Positions 1 to 10,424 of a stretch of DNA of 64,000 nucleotides are shown here, in pieces (positions within the stretch are counted from its first letter, which is position 1; each line of letters begins with the position of its first letter). Made by a program: the position numbers and the translations under genes. The DNA is from Trichuris trichiura (lineage: Eukaryota; Nematoda; Enoplea; Trichinellida; Trichuridae): NCBI GenBank assembly GCA_037903355.1, contig JBAJFE010000014.1, positions 1,736,001-1,800,000 of the forward strand, read 5' to 3'. Below the pieces are notes generated by a model. It saw only the letters and a program-made list of their open reading frames with translations. It searched no databases and was not told the origin of the DNA.

Positions 1-413
1 TGTTTCTGTTGTTCTGTATTTTTCCTTAATAATTGCTCATCCATCCGTTGGTAGGGCTTTTGCTTCGGTTTAATTCCAGAAACCATCAACGGGCAAGAAA
101 ACATACCGTATAAAGAAGTGATGAAAATAAGTGATAAGGCGATAAGGAAGCAAAAGACCTGGCATAAAAAGGCGGAAACATTGAGGGATTGTTCAAACAA
201 ACGTTAGAAAATCTTTAGATGAACCTTGTTTTTGAATAGTAATCGAAACGGGTTATAAAAATTTAATGTCTTCCGGTTAAGAATAGACCATTTTCAGTTT
301 TTGAACTCACATGGTTTTTGATACTGCGGTTTAATAAAGGAGACACCTCACGAAGCAAAAATAGGCTTACGTTAGGCTTTGTTCCCACAAACCTGATAAT
401 GAAGCGCTGCAAT
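1..413. other. Intergenic left edge with a dispersed-repeat copy
   Basis: No coding signal seen. Around 33-113 lies a copy of a dispersed repeat whose core GCTCATCCATCCGTTGGTAG recurs at about 29667 and, diverged, near 3460. The repeat is of unknown class. Confidence 0.5.
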
Positions 414-670
414 CTAGACAGTAATCATCCTGGAATTTCCCTTTAAACGAAGTTGTGTTCGTGGCTTTTTCCTCCTTTTTAAGCAACTGTTTCTCGAGAC
501 GCAGTTCTTTGCATCGTCCAGGACATAACCACGCTTGCAAAAGCATCCTTTAACGCACTGGAGAGTGCATATTTTTGGCTTTGGGTTTACGACATCTTCA
601 CAAGTTGCTGGGCAAGCCGAACCGCATCGCAAATACACCTGGTTTGGCCCGCACTTCGGAGTAGATGTAC
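414..670 (-). CDS. TIL-domain (trypsin-inhibitor-like) cysteine-rich protein, last exon
   Basis: This exon encodes about 85 residues with the ten-cysteine TIL pattern: CGPNQV, then CGSACPATC, CTLQCVKGCFC and a final NSC. The family (I8-type inhibitors) usually makes small secreted serine-protease inhibitors. The exon probably begins after the acceptor reading TTTGAG on the minus strand, which leaves two bases of a split codon. The second TIL exon at 50485-50741 has the same length (257 nt) and the same phase, which supports the boundary. After the last cysteine comes a basic tail (LKRRKKPR), unlike the second copy. The signal-peptide exon should lie above 670, but I could not identify it, so the model is partial. 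Inhibitor function is inferred from the fold; the reactive-site residues are not diagnostic. Confidence 0.75.
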
Positions 671-3600
671 CTCAAATGGCAGTCATTCGCTGCGAGATTA
701 ATTCGTACTTAGAAGCAAAGACTAACTGCTAAACGAAAAAGAATGCACACGTGCATGTCGTTTCATTGCAAGTTAAGTCTTACTTTTGCTTTTAAAATGC
801 TGCGTGCTAATTGTTTACGCATACGCTCAGCTTGTGCCAATGTTTCTCAGGTTGTGATAATGAAATAACTAGTTTTTTAACTTTCAAACGAACAGATTAC
901 ACGATGCTGCAAGTGCAGGACAGGTTGTTAACAAGAAGTTAAGCGAATATGTTACCAAGAAGATAAGAGAAATTACGGCGTTTCAATGAGCAAGATTTGC
1001 TCAATCCTGATTCAAGAAGCCGAATGACGCGTAGCAACGATCCCCACCCAGCTCAAGTAAGCAAACAGGTGAGACGGAACGCCGTTGTGCATTGAAGAAG
1101 GAGCTGGGTCATTTTGAAAGGTCCGTTGCTATTACTCCTTCTATCGCTGCCAGTAAGTTGTTTTTTGAAAGCAATTTCATGGCATCAAGAATCAGAACGG
1201 GCGTATGGTTTTATAAAAATAGTCATGAACAACGCCCTTGTTACCAACCCAATCTCCCCTGGAAAAACATTGGTAAAGCCATAAAACGAGAAAATATGTA
1301 GCTCACTCTGTCAGGAGTATGGCAGGACACAGCCTATGGTGTACCAGAGCAAATCAGTTTCAAAAAATATGATTGAGATCGTGTCACCAGAAGTTAACAA
1401 ACTGATCACGAGAAACGAGTAACATTGATGTTTAAGTTAGTATTATTTGATAGTGGCATCAGCTCAACGGAAACTTTTATACCAACAAATAAGCGTAGGA
1501 GAAAGAATGCTACAAGATGAGAATGGAATAGCGAAACTTACTCAGTACCACAAGCGTAGCAATAACGAATATCAGTTCTTTCATCGCTTATTTTCTAAAA
1601 AATGAATATTGTAATATTAACAGCTTTTGCACAAATAGAAGTCATAACAGCGCGTTCCTCATCTCAAAAACTGCAGGATACCAGCGCATATTGCATTCCA
1701 TTCTTAATGAAGTGCTATTTGAAGAGCAGTTTTTAGAATACTGACAAAAAACGACGTCGACGTTTCATGAGAAAACGAGCTGTACTGCGAGCATTAGACC
1801 ATTACATTTCGGAACATAGCTTTCTTATATATAATAAATGTTAGATGTTATCTCGCTGCATCTGCTTATGTTAATCAAAACCGTGCCTACATAGTACCCT
1901 GGCGCACTTTTGCAGCTCTTTAAATAAACACTGTTTCTTGCTTTTCCTACGCTAAAGAATAAAGCAATGACTGATACGTGTGACAATCTTTGTTCAAGAC
2001 TAATAATTTTTAAAGGAGCGGTGGAAGTGCTGATGGCAGAAAAGAAACAAACAAAAACGCCGGAACGGGTTAGGTGGGATTAATTACGCGAGAGTAACGC
2101 CTGTGCAAACAGTCTGCAAACGTTGGGCTGTATTACCTTCTCTAACAGTTTTTACGCGCATAATACGCACCAGGCTAATTACGGAGATTTCTGAGTTCAC
2201 ACTACAAAAGCACTGGCCTTGCAGGACTCATGAACGCTGCTTAGCGCCAGGGACATACCACCAAGCTCATTTCTCCAGCAACCTGAGTTCTAGCAAAATT
2301 ACTTCCCACACGTTGGTATTGGATATTATTATCCTCCAGAGCATTTAATCGCTACTATTTTTGGAATGCACGTTAGTACGCGATAGTCTAAGCAGTTGAC
2401 TTAACGTAAAAGAATCTTTGTGAAAACTTACCAACTGGTAATTAGACCGTTTTCTTAAAGCGCTATGTGACTTAACAAAACAGAGGAATCAGAGGAAGAT
2501 TGGGTAAAGAATGCAATGCCATCGCCTTCTGTCGCCAAGAACGGGGTGTCCTCAGTCCAGAGTTCATTATCGCTGACCTGATATTTGTCAGATAGAGAAT
2601 ATGTTGCATGAGATATTGACATAGGTGCGAATACGAATATGTATTTGTTAAACAACTGAAACTGGAACTACGCAATGGAAAACATGAAAAAATTGTTAAA
2701 GGGTGTACAATGGAACTATACACAAAAGTGAGATAATACCAAAAACGGATTTACATGAACCGTGTCATTTTTAAAGACGATAAAACGTGGAACGAAACTT
2801 GGATAATGGAACAGAGTGTGCAACGGACTGGAATAAAGACACTGACAAACAAAAAAATATACAGGAACTGAAACTGAAGTCTCTGGTGCAATGAAAAAAG
2901 CAGTCTTTCACCCGCTTCCACCGGGAGTAAGGTCGTGTTCCCGCACTTACTTCCGGGAGGGGGATAATCTGATGACAGAGAAACAGGACGATTAATAATC
3001 GATGGAATTAACATACTGCGAAAACGCCCAAACGTTCGGAAGTACTTTAAAACGAACAAAATTCAACATTCACTTCAGGGTGACTGAATCTGCCTTTTTG
3101 GTTAACCGCTGAAGATCCGTTGCTGCCGAGCCCTGACGACCGGAAAACGTTTTTGTTCGAAAACAGGATACAACTATGTAATAGGGAGGCTACAATTTTA
3201 AGTTCAGTTTTATTCTTCCGTTAGTCTCACTTGTTATCTCACCCTTTCATGATAGAGTTTCTTTAAACGGTTTTGTCTTGTCCGTTGATAATTTTTGAAA
3301 TAACCAAGCAAATGCCTTACCAACGAAAGGATGAACAATTATCAAGGAAAAACTGGGAACAAAAACCTAACAGTTTCGGAGCTTTCGGGAACAACCTTGT
3401 CCCTTCGTCAGCTTACATTTCCATCATCGCTGACGACGATCTGAAGTTTTCCTTTATAATTGCTCATACATTCATTGGTAGAGCATCTGCTTCGGCTATT
3501 TCGGAAATTATCAACAGACAGGAAAAAGCCGTAATAAAGAAACTCCATGATGAAGATCCACAGACCCGTTAAGAAGCACCCAGTTTTCAGCCTCACCCTT

Positions 3601-5944
3601 TCATTTCTTTTTGACTGAACAAACTGCATAATCTACTGAAATCTGCGTTTACATTTATTTCCCAGTAGGGTAGCCTATCCCTCGATAATTACTGACGTCG
3701 CTCATGGCGGGAACTGTTCGTTCCCGGAAGCTTCCCGAGTTTGGTAAAACTATGGTACTAAGTGACGCATTGGTCTGATATGAAAATTTAATCGACCGTT
3801 AAAAGAAATGCTGTATGCTCTTGAGATGTACCACGATAGGCGCGGGTGTGATAAGAGAGTGAAATATAGTGATAAAGTGGGACTACTGAAAACAAAAACT
3901 GGTTTAACGGCTTTCTTTGGCCCTAATTTCTTCATTAATTGTGAACCTCATGTTAAACAGCAGCTTAAAAAACAGGTATATATAAATTGTCACGTGGAGG
4001 TCACACTCAGCGGTCCGGACAGTTGGGTTAACGTCAGAGTGTCTTCGCGACGGCTCACCACCTGGAAGTTTGACCGCTTTTTTCAGCTATTTGTCAGAAG
4101 AATGGCGAATCACAGCCAAAGGAAGATTCGTCGACTAGCACAATTCCATCGTATTTTGTCGCTGAGAACGAGATGTCATCGTCGTGCTATTCGTTATTTA
4201 AAAAGTTTTTCCCCTAACCGTTAGAGAAAGTATTTGCTTTAATGAAGTTGTGCATGCCTCAGCCGACAGGATAGCCACACCATCACTCAGTGCCTTCTGC
4301 TTAGTATTCCTTTCCTGCAAGCCCCAAATCCTTAAACCCCAAATAATTCCAATGTACACTGCTTCGGCTAGAGGCATGTTTGAAGACTGTGTGCGTGATC
4401 TTTCTACTTCAACGAATCAGACTTGTTGATATCCTGATAGGTTTCTGATATATGCGCATGTTCAAAAGTGTTAACTTCGATTCGACATTCTGCCGGCTGC
4501 TTTTAAATCCATGCACATTTGGAGCAGAGGAAAATACTTTCCCACGTGCAGCTCCTATATGAGCAACCGGAAGCTGAGGATGTCGTTTCCACATAAACTG
4601 AATTACTAGAATATTGAATGTTATTTTGATGTTTTCTTTTCAAGACGGACTTCGAATTCAACAATATTGAATCCATAATTCAAGTACGAAATGTCACCAT
4701 GTAAAAATTTTTGTTAGGCGATGCTTATGGGAAGCCGCTCTTCCCGTTATCAGCGCAGCTAAAATACGTTTGGCGTAAGACGTCCCCAGTGGTACAAAAC
4801 AGGACTCGGAATTCAGCCGCGAGGATATCTAAGGTGTATTGTTCACAGAGCTTTTGTCCTATTGAGGCTAACGTATCTAATTTGCCATAAAGCAGCTTTA
4901 GTCTGTGCGCATCAGTTCTGAGGAAAGTAAATCACATTTAGCCTGCTGCTTTCAGGCACACCATGTCCCTATTCATGTGTCTCATGCAGTGTCTGTTCTG
5001 CTTGTAAAACTTTTTCTAAAACCAATGAAACGCTTTTAATCAGATGAGTGCAAGAAGAATAATCCGTCTTCTTTGTAAGACGCCTTCGTGTTGGCCCTAT
5101 CCGCGTTGTCAGGTGAACTCCGGCCGTCAACACGAACTTTGTTCGCCGTCCTTCTCGTCAGCCAAAAAGGCTTACAGAAAATTTCCTATTTGCCTAAATG
5201 GCTTGATGATTATTCTGCCCACATCTGTAACGTTGGTGGGATTTTGCTGTTCGCTTCATCAGTTTCGTCACGTGAAATGTAAGAGACGCGCCCTACTAAA
5301 CGAAGTGTACACTTTCTGCTGAGTTGTAAGCAGATGGGAGACATCCTGTTGGGAAAAGGGATTATTAAATGACAGCAGCTGTTCTTTTCTTGTATGGATT
5401 AAAGCATTGCTAGCCGGTATCCATAAGATGATGAAAAGTTCAACTTTGCTGCTCCCATTTTTCTCTAGAACTGCATGTGTCTACGCCGCTGTAGCCCATG
5501 TTGATGCTTAACATGTAAGGCTTTTGCTCTCTGAGCTTTTTGATGTTTCCACGAAGTTTCAGAATTTGAGGCAATCCCTATTCATTCTGAAAGTCTCCTC
5601 AAAAGCATTAGCAGGCTGGTCAATATTCTGAGCGACTTTCGGTACACTGAACACAGTAAAGGCTATTCAGGGAACGGGCTTAAAAATCAGCGATTATTGA
5701 GAAGAAATGGTATATTGAAACATGAAAGTATGACGTCATAATCAACGTTTTATGTGGACCAAAGATGAATGAATTCATGTTGACGGCAGATTTCAGTTTC
5801 CGTTTTGTTCCTGTGGAACAATGAGAAAAGTAGTATGCTTCACCGGCTTAAACGCCAAACCGGTTACTATAATTTCTTTTCACATTATCCATATTTTAGA
5901 ACAGCTTACCGCTGAACGAAAAAAATTTCGTATGCATCGTTTAG
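671..5944. other. Gene-poor intergenic region
   Basis: About 5.3 kb without a recognisable gene. Short open frames occur in all frames but show no domain. At 3360-3800 there is a decayed repeat: CGGAGCTTTCGGG near 3378, a copy of the GCTCAT...TTGGTAG repeat at 3462-3482, and a segment at 3750-3800 that resembles 30370-30430. The missing 5' exon of the TIL gene may lie just above 671. Confidence 0.5.
3808..4224 (+). CDS. Unsupported open frame, basic protein
   Basis: An open frame of 138 codons beginning with ATG. The product is rich in Arg, His and Lys, especially in the last 60 residues (for example RRMANHSQRKIRRL). I recognise no domain, signal peptide or membrane segment, and no splice context supports it. 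It sits next to a decayed repeat at 3360-3800. In 64 kb of roughly 40 percent GC sequence an open frame of this size can arise by chance. It is listed only because it is the longest frame in the first 7 kb. Confidence 0.12.
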   Translation: MLYALEMYHDRRGCDKRVKYSDKVGLLKTKTGLTAFFGPNFFINCEPHVKQQLKKQVYINCHVEVTLSGPDSWVNVRVSSRRLTTWKFDRFFQLFVRRMANHSQRKIRRLAQFHRILSLRTRCHRRAIRYLKSFSPNR

Positions 5945-6250
5945 CGCCCATTTGTAAATGGACTGCGTCACGAGTCAGTCCTTTATGTTCATGTCAAAGA
6001 GGATCAAGGCTTTACATTCATTGAGTTCAAGGAAAGCGGCATTAATGTTACGTTCAGCTTGATTCCTGAATGGCTGATGCACTGCGATGTAACAGGGTTG
6101 GAAGCTTTCAATCACGTTGCCTTAAAGGTTCGCGCAAATAGTCAAAAAGCCAAGAATCCATACGAGATGATGAAATATGTGATTCCCTTGAATCTCAATG
6201 GCTGGAATGAATGCGCGAAAATTGTTGATGACGAGGACGGAAACTGTTGA
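5945..6250 (+). CDS. Probable terminal exon of an unrecognised protein
   Basis: After an acceptor-like site (CATCGTTTAG, ending at 5944) a frame of 102 codons runs to TGA at 6250. It reads RPFVNGLRHESVLYVHVKED at its start and NGWNECAKIVDDEDGNC at its end. Alternating hydrophobic residues (VLYVHV, FTFIEF, INVTFSL, HVALKV) suggest beta-strands. Composition and codon use look coding, unlike the flanking DNA. I do not recognise the family. Upstream exons are unresolved: an ATG at 5821 opens a short frame that could be a first exon, but I could not join the two in phase. It could also be a fragment of a decayed gene. Confidence 0.4.
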   Translation, partial: RPFVNGLRHESVLYVHVKEDQGFTFIEFKESGINVTFSLIPEWLMHCDVTGLEAFNHVALKVRANSQKAKNPYEMMKYVIPLNLNGWNECAKIVDDEDGNC

Positions 6251-7779
6251 TTACTGAAAGCTCGGCGTTTCTGTCGCGGGTAAACGGAAGCTACGTGAGA
6301 AACCTATCTGAATTGATGTGAATAATGTATAAGTGGCATAGTCGCATTATTTTTGAATTAAGAATGAGGTAATTCTAATATGGGTAATTTGTGTTACAAC
6401 GCCTCTTTGTACAGGCCGAACGCCGAAAACCACGTTGAACTCTGTTCCCGATAGAGAGTAACCATCGTAGAAGTTACCCCGTCCATATAATATCACGATA
6501 AGAGGAAAGAATGTTGCTCAGATTCTGTGCAAGAGGATTCATACCCTAGCTTGCCAAACTGTTAAATAAATTGCATAGATAGAGCATAATTCCGTTTTTA
6601 AACCAGCTCATCAAAGATTCTTTTCCGTTGCTGTTTATACAAGCAAACGATCTCTCTGACGCTTTGCCCTAAATCCTGATTTTCTTCTTCCTTACGTGTC
6701 CCATATAAGGCGGGATTAGGCAAGAATTATTTTTAGTGTTATGCATCAGTCGATTTACGATTACAAACAGAAATATTTTGAAAACATTCATACTTCCACT
6801 AATTTGTACATTCATTTAAAATCGGATAATCCTCACTAGTTTGGCTTGTGGAATTGACAGCTCCTTTCTATTTTTACTTTCGGCTACTGGAACGGAACCG
6901 AGTTGATCATTGCTGCTTTACTATCTTTTCATTTTGCAGTATGTCAAAGGGTAGATTACTAAAATGAAATGCGTTACGTGACGCTTTCAGCAGAAGGTTT
7001 ATTTAAACAGCATGAAGACTTTATTCTTCTCATCGATTGATCAGGTCAGGCGGTCTACACCTAGGGTAAGTTATGTTGTGTACCTGCAAATCAGTTGTTA
7101 GTGAATGCCTGTCGTTCTACCGTATAGACAATGGGTCAATTTGCGTTCGTGGTTCTTTCTTCTTTATCCGTCGGATATTTCCGTTGTTTCCTAATGTTAG
7201 ACCTAGCGTAGGCATTGTGTTAGCAACTAATCCCAATCTCTTCTTTTTGAAAGCTATCCTTGCGCCATTTGTTTAGCGCAATTTGTTTTACTTTCTCGCA
7301 GTAGTTTCGCCATCTCTTCCTGTTTTGTCAACCGATTTGAACTTTATTGAACTTAAGTGTGAAATAGTTGGTTCCGAGCTATTTAATTGAAGCAGAGACA
7401 AAACTTTGGTCACTGGTATGCAAATCCTGGGTCCTTTCTTCGTCGATTCGTACGTTGCATAGGGTTACCTTTTTCGCTGTTTGTGTCATGCATTTGAAGT
7501 TCTGCTAGGATAAGGCATTATTCTTCCGTCTGCTCACGTCAAGCATGTGCATGATTACCGCATCGAACTTCGTTCCGCTGTGTTTTAGAAAGTTGCGAGG
7601 AACTTCGTAATCTTTGGCGCATGTTGACCTAAGGGTTTCGCATTTGTAGGCTCGCTGTCAAGACGGAAAGCTAGCATTGCAGGTAGCTCTGTATAGTATT
7701 GTAAAACTGTGAACTAGAAACAACTTGGTTTTGGTGGAAACGTCTTACGCTCTGTGCTCCTGCTCCACCTCTTTCAAAC
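6251..7779. other. Intergenic region and beta-TrCP upstream sequence
   Basis: No gene or recognisable repeat seen. The last several hundred bases presumably hold the promoter and 5' untranslated region of the F-box gene starting at 7780. I see no convincing core-promoter element. Confidence 0.4.
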
Positions 7780-10272
7780 ATGTCGGTAGAAAACCAGACG
7801 GAAGGAAAGTGCTCATTGCCATGTGGCGAGGTGCCGCATTCCGAGCAGGCTGCGGAAAGTTTTCAGGTAGAATCCTTGGTTTCAATTTTCTGCTTTCAAC
7901 ATGTTGGACTTTAGGCCGCTCCTTCCCCCGCCCTCATGCTTGCCGGCCTATCTTTAAAGGAGAGCGAAAGGCCTCTCTCTGAAAAATACGTTCATCAAAA
8001 GGAAAAGACCGTTATGGTAGAAGTCGTTCGGTGATTTTATCATGACTTCTTAACTAGCTCTTTAGGCTTTTCTCTCATGGTCGGAAGTTGATCAAGTAGA
8101 CTTTGTCAAAACTCTATTGTCCCATATGTGCCATCATCAACATGGTGTTGTGAATTCTTTCCTAAAGCCTATGCTCCAAAGGGACTTCATCACTATTCTC
8201 CCCGGTAAATTTTTCACGAAACTGATCTGTGCAACCTTTTATCAATAATATTTTGAAATGGTTTTATCGCAATGTTAGCTCGAAAGTCTTAACTCATTTC
8301 AGGCAGATCGCCTTTATTTGCGTCAGTGTTTGTTGTCTTTTGGCTAGGGTATTTGGCTTTGCCTTTAGTAGCTTTTCATGTATCCGCATGCGCGTTCTCC
8401 TTTACTTCCGGCTTCTCATTTCTCTTCCCGAAGGGTAAGACGAAATTTAAGGTCAGGAGAACTGAAAGTAACTCCATGAAATTTCCAGAATGGGCTTCAT
8501 GGCGCTACATACATTTCTTTTTCTTTAGCCCGAGGATTGTCAAGTATCGCTTTCAATATATTGTCGTATTTGGATGCAAAGTCGCTTTCTCGATGCGAAC
8601 AAGTATGTCATGAGTGGAGGCGCGTTGTAGCAGACGGCATGCTATGGAAGAAGTTGATTGAACGTAAGGTTCGTACGGATGCCCTATGGAAAGGTTTGGC
8701 TGAGAAACGAGGCTGGTAATGTCGACTTCGTTGTTTTCCTTCTCCTGTACTTTTTGTTGATTCAGGATGCATTATCTGTTTGTAAAGTCGAAATCCAGCC
8801 AAAATCCTCAGATGCATGCTTTGTATCGATCATTGTACCCAGAAATCGTAGAAGATATTGCGGTACGCTTTTACACTGGAAATAATTTAGAACATTCGGT
8901 GAATTTTAAGGTAATTGAAAACAACTGGCGGCTTGGTCGTCACGTACTGTATCGTATAAATTGTCGTTCCGAGAACAGCAAGGGTGTTTACTGCCTTCAG
9001 TATGACGATCTCAAAATTGTTTGTGGCTTACGGGACAATACGATAAAGGTAGAACTTCGATTCGAGCTATTTATTGATTCCTTATCGGTTTGAAGATTTT
9101 TGACCGTCAATCGCTAACGTGCTTAAACGTTCTAACGGGTCACACTGGATCTGTGCTATGCTTACAGTATGATGATCGCGTGATCATAAGCGGATCGAGC
9201 GATTCAACCGTCAGGTTTGTTGTACTGCCGCTTTTGAAATTGTCAAAAACATCCATTAACATATTTTAGAGTATGGGATGTAAACACCGGTGTAATGCTT
9301 ACCTCTTTGATTCATCATTGCGAAGCTGTATTACACCTGAGATTCCAAAACGGAATTATGGTCACTTGTTCCAAGGTTGTTTACAGGCTGAGCGACGAAT
9401 TAAGATGAAAGCTGCTTTTCAGGACCGAAGCATTGCCGTATGGGATATGGTTAATCCTTCAGATATCAGTCTTCGCAGAGTTCTTGTGGGGCATAGAGCC
9501 GCAGTAAACGTCGTAGATTTCGACGACAAATATATAGTATCTGCGTCTGGTGACAGGACTATCAAGGTGAGGCTACTGCTTGTACTACTTAGATGATAAC
9601 GTTTATTACTCCAGGTTTGGAGCACAGATTCATGCGAATTCGTTCGTACCCTTAATGGACATAAGAGAGGCATAGCGTGCCTGCAATACAGAGATAGACT
9701 TGTTGTCTCTGGTAGTTCCGATAATACGATAAGGTGTTGTTTCAATGTCAGATTTCAGTGATCAACTGGGGTTATTTTAGGTTGTGGGACATCGAATGTG
9801 GAGCGTGCCTACGGGTACTTGAGGGCCACGAAGAGCTGGTTCGTTGCATACGGTTTGACAACAAACGGATAGTTTCCGGGGCTTACGACGGGTGAGCAGT
9901 TCCAATTGTATGTGTAGAGAATTGCCAGTGTTACTCTTGTTAGAAAAATCAAAATCTGGGACCTTCAAGCTGCATTAGACCCCAGATCACCGCCTGGTTC
10001 TCTCTGCATCAAGACATTAGTGGTAAGTTGCTCAACACATCACATATTCTCAGCGTGTTAGCCCATCTTTCTTGCAGGAGCATACAGGCCGTGTATTTCG
10101 TTTGCAATTTGATGATTTTCAAATTGTCAGCAGCTCACATGACGACACAATTCTAATTTGGGACTTTTTGAATTTCAAGCCAATTTTTGGCTTCAACTCA
10201 TCCAACGAGCGTGACGGCGATGCATCCTCAACGCCTCACCCTCCGATTGGCGATGCCCGGGTCATTCCTTGA
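7780..10272 (+). CDS. BTRC (lin-23): Beta-TrCP (F-box/WD40 substrate receptor of SCF ubiquitin ligase)
   Basis: Thirteen exons give an in-frame product of 539 residues: 7780-7866, 7915-8013, 8066-8204, 8529-8715, 8766-8862, 8911-9048, 9096-9214, 9270-9375, 9423-9566, 9615-9733, 9781-9891, 9944-10022, 10078-10272. The order is a short variable N-terminus, the dimerisation (D) domain ([11 protein letters not shown] ... [14 protein letters not shown]), the F-box ([11 protein letters not shown] ... [15 protein letters not shown]), then seven WD40 repeats from about residue 227 to the end, including [20 protein letters not shown] and [10 protein letters not shown]. In animals it binds DSGxxS phosphodegrons, for example in beta-catenin and cyclin-related substrates. 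Length fits the family (about 540-605). Most introns are 47-60 nt. The 48-nt intron at 8863-8910 is stop-free and a multiple of three, so retention would add 16 residues. The C-terminal tail after WDFL is unique. Its 3' end converges on SARS2, 152 bp away. Confidence 0.96.
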
Positions 10273-10424
10273 TCGCTCGTTGTCTTCGCCGCTTTGCCGC
10301 CAGAAGATTGCGTTAATTGGAAGTAGGGTCGACTGCAATGCCTCCAGTTAGCGCCTGGAATGTGCATTCGGCGCTAAGAGAACGGGCCGAGAACGTCCTG
10401 CTCCTTTAGAATGTGATTGAAGCT

